Positions 9,811 to 23,470 are shown, numbered from the stretch's first letter. The stretch is 64,000 nucleotides of DNA from Karalla daura (GCA_029224185.1 JANZKI010000029.1:620001-684000); one strand, 5' to 3'. The notes: a model not told the origin generated them from the letters alone. A program made the numbers and translations.

Positions 9811-11574
9811 TGCACTGCGTATGGACCAATGGTGCACGGATCAACAAACTTTTTTGTTTGTTTTTGTTTGTCAACAAACTTTTTCTAAGCGCTTGTCCCC
9901 GCAGTCTCCTATGCAGGGAGCTGTAAACAGGCTCAACTAAGCGTTCTAAACACTTTTCAGGCCTGTTGCTGCACTGCGTATGGGCCAATGGTGCACGTAT
10001 CAACAAACTTTTTCAAAGCCCTTTTCCCCGCAGTCTCCAATGCAGGGGTCTGTGAACAGGCTCAACTAAGCGTTCTAAACACTTTACAGGCCTGTTGCTG
10101 CACTGCGTATGGGCCAATGGTGCACGGATCAACAAAGTTTTTCAAAGCGCTTGTCCCCGCAGAATCCCATGTAGGGGGCTGCAAACAGGCTCAACTAAGC
10201 GTTCGAAACACTTTTCAGGCCTGTTGCTGCACTGCGTATGGGCCAATGGTGCACGAATCAACAAACTCTTTTGTTTGTTTTTGTTTGTCAACAAACTTTT
10301 TCAAAGCTCTTGTCCCTGCAGTCTCCTATGCAGGGGGCTGCAAACAGGCTCAACTATGCGTCCTAAACACTTTTCAGGCGTGTTGCTGCACTGCGTATGG
10401 GCCAATGGTGCACGTATCAACAAACTTTTTCAAAGCCCTTTTCCCCGCAGTCTCCCATGCAGGGGGCTGTAAACAGGCTCAACTAAGCGTTCTAAACACT
10501 TTTCAGGGCTGTTGCTGCACTGCGTATGGGCCAATGGTAAACGTATCAACAAACTTTTTCAAAGCGCTTGTCCCCGCAGTCTCCCATGCAGGGGGCTGGA
10601 AGCAGGCTCAACTAAGCGTTCTAAACACTTTTGAGGCCTGTTGCTGCACTGCGTATGGGCCAATGGTGCACGTATCAACAACCTTTTTCAAAGCGCTTTT
10701 CCCCGCAGTCTCCGATGCAGGGGGCTGTACACAGGCTCAACTAAGCGTTCTAAACACTTTTCAGGCCTGTTGCTGCACTGCGTGTGGGCCAATGGTGCAC
10801 GTATCAACAAACTTTTTCAAAGCGCTTTTCCCCAATGTGTCCTATGCAGGGGGCTATAAACAGGCTCAACTAAGCGTTCTAAACACTTTTCAGGCCTTTT
10901 GCTGCACTGCGTATGGGCCAATGGTGCACGTATCAACAACCTTTTTCAAAGCGCTTTTCCCCGCAGTCTCCTATGCAGGGGGCTGTAAACAGGCTCAACT
11001 AAGCGTTCCAAACACTTTTCAGGCCTGTTGCTGCACTGCGTATAGGCCAATGGTGCATGAATCAACAAACTTTTTTGTTTGTTTTTGTTTGTCAACAAAC
11101 TTTTTCAAAGCGCTTGTCCCTGCAGTCTCCTATGCAGGGGGCTGCAAACAGGCTCAACTATGCGTCCCAAACACTTTTCAGGCCTGTTGCTGCACTGCGT
11201 ATGGGCCAATGGTGCACGTATCAACAAACTTTTTCAAAGCGCTTTTCCCCGCAGTCTGCCATGCAGGGGGCTGTAAACAGGCTCAACTAAGCGTTCTAAA
11301 CACTTTTCAGGCCTGTTGCTGCACTGCGTATGGGCCAATGGTAAACGTATCAACAAACTTTTTCAAAGCGCTTTTCCCCGCAGTCTCCCATGCAGGGGGC
11401 TGTAAACAGGCTCAACTAAGCGTTCTAAACACTTTTCAGGCCTGTTGCTGCACTGCGTATGGGCAATGGTGCACGTATCAACAAACTTTTTCAAAGCGTT
11501 TGTCCCCGCAGAATCCCATGCAGGGGGCTGTAAACAGGCTCAACTAAGCGTTCTAAACACTTTTCAGCCCTGTT
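9634..11574 (+). repeat. HOR block copy 2 (of 2,490-4,430)
   Basis: Matches 2.49-4.43 kb at offset 7,144 with scattered substitutions, for example CAGGCC to CAGGGC near 10507, ACTTTTCAG to ACTTTTGAG near 10630, and CCCCACTGTGTCC to CCCCAATGTGTCC near 10835. The arrangement of three long monomers (9.85, 10.27, 11.07 kb) and the closing 128-mer is kept. A third, rearranged relative is at 46.5-48.2 kb. Confidence 0.88.
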
Positions 11575-13415
11575 GCTGCACTGCGTATGGGCCAATGTTG
11601 CATGTATCGAAAAACTTTTTCAAAGCGCTTTTCCCCGCAGTCTCCTATGCAGGGGGCTGTAAACAAGCTCAACTAAGCGTTCTAAACACTTTTCAGGCCT
11701 GTTGCTGCACTGCGTATGGGCCAATGGTGCACGTATCAACAAACTTTTTCAAAGCGCTGTTCCCCGCAGTCTCCTATGCAGGGGGCTGTAAACAGGCTCA
11801 ACTAAGCGTTCTCAACACTTTTCAGGCCTGTTGCTGCACTGCGTATGGGCCAATGGTGCACGTATCAACAAACTTTTTCAAAGCGCTTGTCCCTGAAGAA
11901 TCCCATGCAGTGGGCTGCAAACAGGCTCAACTAAGCGTTCTAAACACTTTTCAGGCCTGTTGCTGCACTGCGTATTGGCCAATGGTGCACGTATCAACAA
12001 ACTTTTTCAAAGCGCTGTTCCCCGTAGTCTCCTATGCAGGGGGCTGTAAACAGGCTCAACTAAGCGTTCTAAACACTTTTCAGGCCTGTTGCTGCACTGC
12101 GTATGGGCCAATGGTGCACGTATCAACAAACTTTTTCAAAGCGCTGTTCCCCGCAGTCTCCGATGCAGGGGGCTGTAAACAGGCTCAACTAAGCGTTCTA
12201 AACACTTTTCAGGCCTGTTGCTGCACTGCGTATGGGCCAATGGTGCACGTATCAACAAACTTTTTCAAAGCGCTTTTCCCCGCAGTCTCCCATTCAGGGG
12301 GCTGTAAGCAGGCTCAACAAAGCGTTCTAAACACTTTTCAGGCCTGTTGCTGCACTGCGTATGGGCCAATGGAGCACGTATCAACAAACTTTTTCAAAGC
12401 GCTTTTCCCCGCAGTCTCCCATGCAGGGGGCTGTAAGCAGGCTCAACAAAGCGTTCTGAACACTTTTCAGGCCTGTTGCTGCACTGCGTATGGGCCATTG
12501 GTGCACGTATCAACAACCTTTTTCAAAGCGCTTTTCCCCGCAGTCTCCTATGCAGGGGGCTGTAAACAGGCTCAACTAAGCGTTCCAAACACTTTTCAGG
12601 CCTGTTGCTGCACTGCGTATAGGCCAATGGTGCATGAATCAACAAACTTTTTTGTTTGTTTTTGTTTGTCAACAAACTTTTTCAAAGCGCTTGTCCCTGC
12701 AGTCTCCTATGCAGGGGGCTGCAAATAGGCTCAACTATGCGTCCTAAACACTTTTCAGGCCTGTTGCTGCACTGCGTATGGGCCAATGGTGCACGTATCA
12801 ACAAACTTTTTCAAAGCGCTTTTCCCCGCAGTCTGCCATGCAGGGGGCTGTAAACAGGCTCAACTAAGCGTTCTAAACACTTTTCAGGCCTGTTGCTGCA
12901 CTGCGTATGGGCCAATGGTAAACGTATCAACAAACTTTTTCAAAGCGCTTTTCCCCGCAGTCTCCCATGCAGGGGGCTGTAAACAGGCTCAACTAAGCGT
13001 TCTAAACACTTTTCAGGCCTGTTGCTGCACTGCGTATGGGCAATGGTGCACGTATCAACAAACTTTTTCAAAGCGTTTGTCCCCGCAGAATCCCATGCAG
13101 GGGGCTGTAAACAGGCTCAACTAAGCGTTCTAAACACTTTTCAGCCCTGTTGCTGCACTGCGTATGGGCCAATGTTGCATGTATCGAAAAACTTTTTCAA
13201 AGCGCTTTTCCCCGCAGTCTCCTATGCAGGGGGCTGTAAACAAGCTCAACTAAGCGTTCTAAACACTTTTCAGGCCTGTTGCTGCACTGCGTATGGGCCA
13301 ATGGTGCACGTATCAACAAACTTTTTCAAAGCGCTGTTCCCCGCAGTCTCCTATGCAGGGGGCTGTAAACAGGCTCAACTAAGCGTTCTAAACACTTTTC
13401 AGGCCTGTTGCTGCA
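11079..13415 (+). repeat. Tandem HOR, period 1,577 bp
   Basis: Copy 1 is 11079-12655 and copy 2 runs from 12656 to about 13415. 1,577 = 12 x 129 + 30 - 1, i.e. twelve monomers with one 159-mer and one 128-mer. Both copies carry the CTATGCGTCC monomer, the AAAGCGTTTGTCC 128-mer, TTTTCAGCCCTG and the ATGTTGCATGTATCGAAAAA monomer in the same order. Copy 2 breaks off when it meets the ATGGCGCACG monomer that opens the next unit. Confidence 0.88.
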
Positions 13416-16400
13416 CTGCGTATGGGCCAATGGCGCACGTATCAACAAACTTTTTCAAAGCGCTTCTCCCCGCAGTCTCCTATGCAGGGGGCTGCAAACA
13501 GGCTCAACTAAGCGTTCTAATCACTTTCCAGGCCTGTTGCTGCACTGCGTATGGGCCAATGGTGCACGTATCAAAAAACTTTTTCAAAGCGCTTTTCCCC
13601 GCAGTCTCCTATGCAGGGGGCTGTAAACAGGCTCAACTAAGCGTTCTAAACACTTTTCAGGCCTGTTGCTGCACTGCGTATGGGCCAATGGTGCACGTAT
13701 CAACAAACTTTTTCAAAGCGCTTGTCCCCGCAGAATCCCATGTAGGGGGCTGTAAACAGGCTCAACTAAGCGTTCTAAACACTTGTCAGGCCTGTTGCTG
13801 CACTGCGTCTGGGCCAATGGTGCACGTATCAACAAACTTTTTCAAAGCGCTTTTCCCCGCAGTCTCCCATGCAGGGGGCTGTAAGCAGGCTCAACAAAGC
13901 GTTCTAAACACTTTTCAGGCCTGTTGCTGCACTGCGTATGGGCCAATGGTGCACGTATCAACAAACTTTTTCAAAGCCCTTTTCCCCGCAGTCTCCAATG
14001 CAGGGGTCTGTCAACAGGCTCGACTCAGCGTTCTAAACACTTTTCAGGCCTGTTGCTCCACTGCGTATGGGCCAATGGTGCACGAATCAAAAAACTTTTT
14101 CAAAGCGCTTGTCCCCGCAGAATCCCATGTAGGGGGCTGCAAACAGGCTCAACTAAGCGTTCGAAACACTTTTCAGGCCTGTTGCTGCACTGCGTATGGG
14201 CCAATGGTGCACGAATCAACAAACTTTTTTGTTTGTTTTTGTTTGTCAACAAACTTTTTCAAAGCGCTTGTCCCCGCAGTCTCCTATGCAGGGGGCTGTA
14301 AACAGGCTCAACTAAGCGTTTTAAACACTTTTCAGGCCTGTTGCTGCACTGCGTATGGGTCAATGGTGCACGTATCAACAAACTTTTTCAAAGCGCTTGT
14401 CCCCGCAGTCTCCAATGCAGGGGGCTGCAAACAGGCTCAACAAAGCGTTCTAAACACTTTTCAGGCCTGTTGCTGCACTGCGTGTGGGCCAATGGTGCAC
14501 GCATCAACAAACTTTTTCGAAGCGCTTGTCCCCGCAGTCTCCGATGCAGGGGGCTGTAAACAGGCTCAACTAAGCGTTCTGAACACTTTTCAGGCCTGTT
14601 GCTGCACTGCGTATGGGCAATGGTGCACGTATCAACAAACTTTTTCAAAGCGCTGTTCCCCGCAGAATCCCATGCAGGGGGCTGTAAACAGGCTCAACTA
14701 AGGGTTCGAAACACTTTTCAGGCCTGTTGCTGCACTGCGTATGGGCCAATGGTGCATGTATCAACAAACTTTTTCAAAGTGCTTTTCCCCGCAGTCTCCT
14801 ATGCAGGGGGCTGTAAACAGGCTCCACTAAGCGTTCGAAACACTTTTCAGGCCTGTTGCTGCACTGCGTATGGGCCAATGGTGCACGTATCAACAAACTT
14901 TTTCAAAGCCCTTTTGCCCGCAGTCTCCAATGCAGGGGTCTGTCAACAGGCTCGACTCAGCGTTCTAAACACTTTTCAGGCCTGTTGCTGCACTGCGTAT
15001 GGGCCAATGGTGCACGAATCAACAAACTTTTTCAAAGCGCTTTTCCCCGCAGTCTCCTATGCAGGGGGCTGTAAACAGGCTCAACTCAGCGTTCCAAACA
15101 CTTTTCAGGCCTGTTGCTGCACTGCGTATGGGCCAATGGTGCACGAATCAACAAACTTTTTCAAAGCGCTTTTCCCCGCAGTCTCCTATGCAGGGGGCTG
15201 TAAACAGGCTCAACTCAGCGTTCCAAACACTTTTCAGGCCTTTTGCTGCACTGCGTATGGGCCAATGGTGCACGAATCAACAAACTTTTTTGTTTGTTTT
15301 TGTTTGTCAACAAACTTTTTCAAAGCGCTTTTCCCCGCAGTCTCCTATGCAGGGGGCTGCAAACAGGCTCAACTAAGCGTTCTAAACACTTTTCAGGCCT
15401 GTTGCTGCACTGCGTATGGGCAATGGTGCACGTATCAACAAACTTTTTCAAAGCGCTTGTCCCCGCAGAATCCCATGCAGGGGGCTGCAAACAGGCTCAA
15501 CTAAGCGTTCTAAACACTTTTCAATCCTGTTGCTGCACTGCGTATGGGCAATGGTGCACGTATCAACAACCTTTTTCAAAGCGCTTGTCCCCGCAGAATC
15601 CCATGCAGGGGGCTGCAAAAAGGCTCAACAAAGCATTCGAAACACTTTTCAAGCCTGTTGCTGCACTGCGTATGGGCCAATGGTGCATATATCAACAAAC
15701 TTTTACAAAGCGCTTTTCCCCGCAGTCTCCTATGCAGGGGGCTGTAAACGGGCTCAACTAAGCGTTCTAAACACTTTTCAGGCCTGTTGCTGCACTGCGT
15801 ATGGGCCAATGGCGCACGTATCAACAAACTTTTTCAAAGCGCTTCTCCCCGCAGTCTCCTATGCAGGGGGCTGCAAACAGGCTCAACTAAGCGTTCTAAT
15901 CACTTTCCAGGCCTGTTGCTGCACTGCGTATGGGCCAATGGTGCACGTATCAAAAAACTTTTTCAAAGCGCTTTTCCCCGCAGTCTCCTATGCAGGGGGC
16001 TGTAAACAGGCTCAACTAAGCGTTCTAAACACTTTTCAGGCCTGTTGCTGCACTGCGTATGGGCCAATGGTGCACGTATCAACAAACTTTTTCAAAGCGC
16101 TTGTCCCCGCAGAATCCCATGTAGGGGGCTGTAAACAGGCTCAACTAAGCGTTCTAAACACTTGTCAGGCCTGTTGCTGCACTGCGTCTGGGCCAATGGT
16201 GCACGTATCAACAAACTTTTTCAAAGCGCTTTTCCCCGCAGTCTCCCATGCAGGGGGCTGTAAGCAGGCTCAACAAAGCGTTCTAAACACTTTTCAGGCC
16301 TGTTGCTGCACTGCGTATGGGCCAATGGTGCACGTATCAACAAACTTTTTCAAAGCCCTTTTCCCCGCAGTCTCCAATGCAGGGGTCTGTCAACAGGCTC

Positions 16401-19400
16401 GACTCAGCGTTCTAAACACTTTTCAGGCCTGTTGCTGCACTGCGTATGGGCCAATGGTGCACGAATCAAAAAACTTTTTCAAAGCGCTTGTCCCCGCAGA
16501 ATCCCATGTAGGGGGCTGCAAACAGGCTCAACTAAGCGTTCGAAACACTTTTCAGGCCTGTTGCTGCACTGCGTATGGGCCAATGGTGCACGAATCAACA
16601 AACTTTTTTGTTTGTTTTTGTTTGTCAACAAACTTTTTCAAAGCGCTTGTCCCCGCAGTCTCCTATGCAGGGGGCTGTAAACAGGCTCAACTAAGCGTTT
16701 TAAACACTTTTCAGGCCTGTTGCTGCACTGCGTATGGGTCAATGGTGCACGTATCAACAAACTTTTTCAAAGCGCTTGTCCCCGCAGTCTCCAATGCAGG
16801 GGGCTGCAAACAGGCTCAACAAAGCGTTCTAAACACTTTTCAGGCCTGTTGCTGCACTGCGTGTGGGCCAATGGTGCACGCATCAACAAACTTTTTCGAA
16901 GCGCTTGTCCCCGCAGTCTCCGATGCAGGGGGCTGTAAACAGGCTCAACTAAGCGTTCTGAACACTTTTCAGGCCTGTTGCTGCACTGCGTATGGGCAAT
17001 GGTGCACGTATCAACAAACTTTTTCAAAGCGCTGTTCCCCGCAGAATCCCATGCAGGGGGCTGTAAACGGGCTCAACTAAGGGTTCGAAACACTTTTCAG
17101 GCCTGTTGCTGCACTGCGTATGGGCCAATGGTGCATGTATCAACAAACTTTTTCAAAGTGCTTTTCCCCGCAGTCTCCTATGCAGGGGGCTGTAAACAGG
17201 CTCCACTAAGCGTTCGAAACACTTTTCAGGCCTGTTGCTGCACTGCGTATGGGCCAATGGTGCACGTATCAACAAACTTTTTCAAAGCCCTTTTGCCCGC
17301 AGTCTCCAATGCAGGGGTCTGTCAACAGGCTCGACTCAGCGTTCTAAACACTTTTCAGGCCTGTTGCTGCACTGCGTATGGGCCAATGGTGCACGAATCA
17401 ACAAACTTTTTCAAAGCGCTTTTCCCCGCAGTCTCCTATGCAGGGGGCTGTAAACAGGCTCAACTCAGCGTTCCAAACACTTTTCAGGCCTGTTGCTGCA
17501 CTGCGTATGGGCCAATGGTGCACGAATCAACAAACTTTTTTGTTTGTTTTTGTTTGTCAACAAACTTTTTCAAAGCGCTTTTCCCCGCAGTCTCCTATGC
17601 AGGGGGCTGCAAACAGGCTCAACTAAGCGTTCTAAACACTTTTCAGGCCTGTTGCTGCACTGCGTATGGGCAATGGTGCACGTATCAACAAACTTTTTCA
17701 AAGCGCTTGTCCCCGCAGAATCCCATGCAGGGGGCTGCAAACAGGCTCAACTAAGCGTTCTAAACACTTTTCAATCCTGTTGCTGCACTGCGTATGGGCA
17801 ATGGTGCACGTATCAACAACCTTTTTCAAAGCGCTTGTCCCCGCAGAATCCCATGCAGGGGGCTGCAAAAAGGCTCAACAAAGCATTCGAAACACTTTTC
17901 AAGCCTGTTGCTGCACTGCGTATGGGCCAATGGTGCATATATCAACAAACTTTTACAAAGCGCTTTTCCCCGCAGTCTCCTATGCAGGGGGCTGTAAACG
18001 GGCTCAACTAAGCGTTCTAAACACTTTTCAGGCCTGTTGCTGCACTGCGTATGGGCCAATGGCGCACGTATCAACAAACTTTTTCAAAGCGCTTCTCCCC
18101 GCAGTCTCCTATGCAGTGGGCTGCAAACAGGCTCAACTAAGCGTTCTAATCACTTTCCAGGCCTGTTGCTGCACTGCGTATGGGCCAATGGTGCACGTAT
18201 CAAAAAACTTTTTCAAAGCGCTTTTCCCCGCAGTCTCCTATGCAGGGGGCTGTAAACAGGCTCAACTAAGCGTTCTAAACACTTTTCAGGCCTGTTGCTG
18301 CACTGCGTATGGGCCAATGGTGCACGTATCAACAAACTTTTTCAAAGCGCTTGTCCTGCAGAATCCCATGTAGGGGGCTGTAAACAGGCTCAACTAAGCG
18401 TTCTAAACACTTGTCAGGCCTGTTGCTGCACTGCGTCTGGGCCAATGGTGCACGTATCAACAAACTTTTTCAAAGCGCTTTTCCCCGCAGTCTCCCATGC
18501 AGGGGGCTGTAAGCAGGCTCAACAAAGCGTTCTAAACACTTTTCAGGCCTGTTGCTGCACTGCGTATGGGCCAATGGTGCACGTATCAACAAACTTTTTC
18601 AAAGCCCTTTTCCCCGCAGTCTCCAATGCAGGGGTCTGTCAACAGGCTCGACTCAGCGTTCTAAACACTTTTCAGGCCTGTTGCTGCACTGCGTATGGGC
18701 CAATGGTGCACGAATCAAAAAACTTTTTCAAAGCGCTTGTCCCCGCAGAATCCCATGTAGGGGGCTGCAAACAGGCTCAACTAAGCGTTCGAAACACTTT
18801 TCAGGCCTGTTGCTGCACTGCGTATGGGCCAATGGTGCACGAATCAACAAACTTTTTTGTTTGTTTTTGTTTGTCAACAAACTTTTTCAAAGCGCTTGTC
18901 CCCGCAGTCTCCTATGCAGGGGGCTGTAAACAGGCTCAACTAAGCGTTTTAAACACTTTTCAGGCCTGTTGCTGCACTGCGTATGGGTCAATGGTGCACG
19001 TATCAACAAACTTTTTCAAAGCGCTTGTCCCCGCAGTCTCCTATGCAGGGGGCTGCAAACAGGCTCAACAAAGCGTTCTAAACACTTTTCAGGCCTGTTG
19101 CTGCACTGCGTGTGGGCCAATGGTGCACGCATCAACAAACTTTTTCGAAGCGCTTGTCCCCGCAGTCTCCGATGCAGGGGGCTGTAAACAGGCTCAACTA
19201 AGCGTTCTGAACACTTTTCAGGCCTGTTGCTGCACTGCGTATGGGCAATGGTGCACGTATCAACAAACTTTTTCAAAGCGCTGTTCCCCGCAGAATCCCA
19301 TGCAGGGGGCTGTAAACAGGCTCAACTAAGGGTTCGAAACACTTTTCAGGCCTGTTGCTGCACTGCGTATGGGCCAATGTTGCATGTATCAACAAACTTT

Positions 19401-19480
19401 TTCAAAGTGCTTTTCCCCGCAGTCTCCTATGCAGGGGGCTGTAAACAGGCTCCACTAAGCGTTCGAAACACTTTTCAGGC
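13408..19480 (+). repeat. Triplicated HOR, ~2,379 / 2,250 bp
   Basis: Three consecutive copies: 13408-15786 (2,379 bp), 15787-18036 (2,250 bp) and 18037 to about 19480 (partial). 2,379 = 18 x 129 + 60 - 3. Copy 2 is exactly one monomer shorter because copy 1 holds an identical monomer twice (about 15001-15129 and 15130-15258) and copy 2 holds it once. Copy 3 has a private 1-bp deletion near 18355 (CTTGTCCTGCAG for CTTGTCCCCGCAG). Shared markers are TCTAATCACTTTCCAGG, CTGCGTCTGGGCC, GCTCGACTCAGCG and ACTAAGGGTTCG. Confidence 0.92.
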
Positions 19481-19497
19481 CTGTTGCTGCACTGCGT

Positions 19498-20650
19498 ATG
19501 GGCAATGGTGCACGTATCAACAAACTTTTTCAAAGCGCTTGTCCCCGCAGAATCCCATGCAGGGGGCTGCAAACAGGCTCAACTAAGCGTTCTAAACACT
19601 TTTCAGGCCTGTTGCTGCACTGCGTATGGGCCAATGGTGCACGAATCAACAAACTTTTTCAAAGCGCTTTTCCCCGCAGTCTCCCATTCAGGGGGCTGTA
19701 AGCAGGCTCAACAAAGCGTTCTAAACACTTTTCAGGCCTGTTGCTGCACTGCGGATGGGCCAATGGTGCACGAATCAACAAACTTTTTCAAAGCGCTTTT
19801 CCCCGCAGTCTCCCATGCAGGGGGCTGCAAACAGGCTCAACAAAGCGTTCTAAACACTTTTCAGGCCTGTTGCTGCACTGCGTGTGGGCCAATGGTGCAC
19901 GCATCAACAACCTTTTTCAAAGCGCTTGTCCCCGCAGTCTCCGATGCAGGGGGCTGTAAACAGGCTCAACTAAGCGTTCGAAACACTTTTCAGGCCTGTT
20001 GCTGCACTGCGTATGGGCAATGGTGCACGTATCAACAAACTTTTTCAAAGCGCTTGTCCCCGCAGAATCCCATGCAGGGGGCTGCAAACAGGCTCAACTA
20101 AGCGTTCTGAACACTTTTCAGGCCTGTTGCTGCACTGCGTATGGGCAATGGTGCACGTATCAACAAACTTTTTCAAAGCGCTGTTCCCCGCAGAATCCCA
20201 TGCAGGGGGCTGTAAACAGGCTCAACTAAGCGTTCGAAACACTTTTCAGGCCTGTTGCTGCACTGCGTATGGGCAATGGTGCACGTATCAACAAACTTTT
20301 TCAAAGCGCTTGTCCCCGCAGAATCCCATGCAGGGGGCTGCAAACAGGCTCAACTAAGCGTTCTAAACACTTTTCAGGCCTGTTGCTGCACTGCGTATGG
20401 GCCAATGGTGCACGTATCAACAAACTTTTTCAAAGCGCTTTTCCCCGCAGTCTCCCATTCAGGGGGCTGTAAGCAGGCTCAACAAAGCGTTCTAAACACT
20501 TTTCAGGCCTGTTGCTGCACTGCGGATGGGCCAATGGTGCACGAATCAACAAACTTTTTCAAAGCGCTTTTCCCCGCAGTCTCCCATGCAGGGGGCTGTA
20601 AGCAGGCTCAACAAAGCGTTCTGAACACTTTTCAGGCCTGTTGCTGCACT
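19498..20650 (+). repeat. Tandem HOR, period 771 bp
   Basis: Copy 1 is 19498-20268 and copy 2 runs from 20269 to about 20650. 771 = 6 x 129 - 3, so three of six monomers are 128-mers. Shared markers are CTCCCATTCAGGGGG and CTGCGGATGGGCC. Copy 2 diverges when it reaches the GGGCCATTGG monomer. Confidence 0.8.
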
Positions 20651-20940
20651 GCGTATGGGCCATTGGTGCACGTATCAACAACCTTTTTCAAAGCGCTTTT
20701 CCCCGCAGTCTCCTATGCAGGGGGCTGTAAACAGGCTCAACTAAGCGTTCCAAACACTTTTCAGGCCTGTTGCTGCACTGCGTATGGGCCAATGGAGCAC
20801 GTATCAACAAACTTTTTCAAAGCGCTTTTCCCCGCAGTCTCCTATGCAGGGGGCTGTAAACAGGCTCAACTAAGCGTTCTGAACACTTGTCAGGCCTTTT
20901 GCTGCACTGCGTATGGGCCAATGGTGCACATATCAACAAA

Positions 20941-23254
20941 CTTTTTCAAAGGGCTTTTCCCCGCAGTCTCCTATGCAGGGGGCTGTAAACAGGCTCAACT
21001 ACGCGTTCAAAACACTTTTCAGGCCTGTTGCTGCACTGCGTATGGGCCAATGGTGCACGTATCAACAAACTTTTTCAAAGCGCTTTTCCCCGCAGTCTCC
21101 CATGCAGGGGGCTGTAAGAAGGCTCAACAAAGCGTTCTAAACACTTTTCAGGCCTGTTGCTGCACTGCGTATGGGCCAATGGTGCACGTATCAACAAACT
21201 TTTTCAAAGCGCTTTTCCCCGCTGTGTCCCATGCAGGGGGCTTTAAGCAGGCTCAACAAAGCGTTCTCAACACTTTTCAGGCCTGTTGCCTCACTGCGTA
21301 TGGGCCATTGGTGCACGTATCAACAACCTTTTTCAAAGCGCTTTTCCCCGCAGACTCCTATGCAGGGGGCTGTAAACAGGCTCAACTAAGTGTTCGAGAC
21401 ACTTTTCAGGCCTGTTGCTGCACTGCGTATGGGCCAATGGTGCACGTATCAACAAACTTTTTCAAAGCGCTTTTCCCCGCAGTCTCCTATGCAGGGGGCT
21501 GCAAACAGGCTCAACTAAGCGTTCTAAACACTTTTCAGGCCTGTTGCTGCACTGCGTATGGGCAATGGTGCACGTATCAACAAACTTTTTCAAAGCGCTT
21601 GTCCCCGCAGAATCCCATGCAGGGGGCTGCAAACAGGCTCAACTAAGCGTTCTAAACACTTTTCAAGCCTGTTGCTGCACTGCGTATGGGCAATGGTGCA
21701 CGTATCAACAAACTTTTTCAAAGCGCTTGTCCCCGCAGAATCCCATGCAGGGGGCTGCAAAAAGGCTCAACAAAGCATTCGAAACACTTTTCAAGCCTGT
21801 TGCTGCACTGCGTATGGGCCAATGGTGCACGTATCAACAACCTTTTTCAAAGCGCTTTTCCCCGCAGTCTCCTATGCAGGGGGCTGCAAACAGGCTCAAC
21901 TAAGCGTTCTAAACACTTTTCAGGCCTGTTGCTGCACTGCGTATGGGCAATGGTGCACGTATCAACAAACTTTTTCAAAGCGCTTGTCCCCGCAGAATCC
22001 CATGCAGGGGGCTGCAAACAGGCTCAACTAAGCGTTCTAAACACTTTTCAAGCCTGTTGCTGCACTGCGTATGGGCAATGGTGCACGTATCAACAAACTT
22101 TTTCAAAGGGCTTTTCCCCGCAGTCTCCTATGCAGGGGGCTGTAAACAGGCTCAACTACGCGTTCAAAACACTTTTCAGGCCTGTTGCTGCACTGCGTAT
22201 GGGCCAATGGTGCACGTATCAACAAACTTTTTCAAAGCGCTTTTCCCCGCAGTCTCCCATGCAGGGGGCTGTAAGCAGGCTCAACAAAGCGTTCTAAACA
22301 CTTTTCAGGCCTGTTGCTGCACTGCGTATGGGCCAATGGTGCACGTATCAACAAAGTTTTTCAAAGCGCTTTTCCCCGCTGTGTCCCATGCAGGGGGCTT
22401 TAAGCAGGCTCAACAAAGCGTTCTCAACACTTTTCAGGCCTGTTGCCTCACTGCGTATGGGCCATTGGTGCACGTATCAACAACCTTTTTCAAAGCGCTT
22501 TTCCCCGCAGACTCCTATGCAGGGGGCTGTAAACAGGCTCAACTAAGTGTTCGAGACACTTTTCAGGCCTGTTGCTGCACTGCGTATGGGCCAATGGTGC
22601 ACGTATCAACAAACTTTTTCAAAGCGCTTTTCCCCGCAGTCTCCTATGCAGGGGGCTGCAAACAGGCTCAACTAAGCGTTCTAAACACTTTTCAGGCCTG
22701 TTGCTGCACTGCGTATGGGCAATGGTGCACGTATCAACAAACTTTTTCAAAGCGCTTGTCCCCGCAGAATCCCATGCAGGGGGCTGCAAACAGGCTCAAC
22801 TAAGCGTTCTAAACACTTTTCAAGCCTGTTGCTGCACTGCGTATGGGCAATGGTGCACGTATCAACAAACTTTTTCAAAGCGCTTGTCCCCGCAGAATCC
22901 CATGCAGGGGGCTGCAAAAAGGCTCAACAAAGCATTCGAAACACTTTTCAAGCCTGTTGCTGCACTGCGTATGGGCCAATGGTGCACGTATCAACAACCT
23001 TTTTCAAAGCGCTTTTCCCCGCAGTCTCCTATGCAGGGGGCTGCAAACAGGCTCAACTAAGCGTTCTAAACACTTTTCAGGCCTGTTGCTGCACTGCGTA
23101 TGGGCAATGGTGCACGTATCAACAAACTTTTTCAAAGCGCTTGTCCCCGCAGAATCCCATGCAGGGGGCTGCAAACAGGCTCAACTAAGCGTTCTAAACA
23201 CTTTTCAAGCCTGTTGCTGCACTGCGTATGGGCAATGGTGCACGTATCAACAAA
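20941..23254 (+). repeat. Tandem HOR, period 1,157 bp
   Basis: Copy 1 is 20941-22097 and copy 2 is 22098 to about 23254. 1,157 = 9 x 129 - 4. Markers are TCAAAGGGCTTTTCC (20946/22103), CTCAACTACGCG, CCCCGCTGTGTCC, GTTGCCTCACTGCG, GCAGACTCCTATG and GTGTTCGAGACAC. Each copy also holds a three-monomer subrepeat of 385 bp (128 + 128 + 129) at 21558/21943 and 22715/23100. No 159-mer is present. Confidence 0.88.
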
Positions 23255-23470
23255 CTTTTTCAAAGCGCTTGTCCCCGCAGAATCCCATGCAGGGGGCTGC
23301 AAAAAGGCTCAACAAAGCATTCGAAACACTTTTCAAGCCTGTTGCTGCACTGCGTATGGGCCAATGGTGCATGTATCAACAAACTTTTTCAAAGCGCTTT
23401 TCCCCGCAGTCTCCTATGCAGGGGGCTGTAAACAGGCTCAACTAAGCGTTCTAAACACTTTTCAGGCCTG

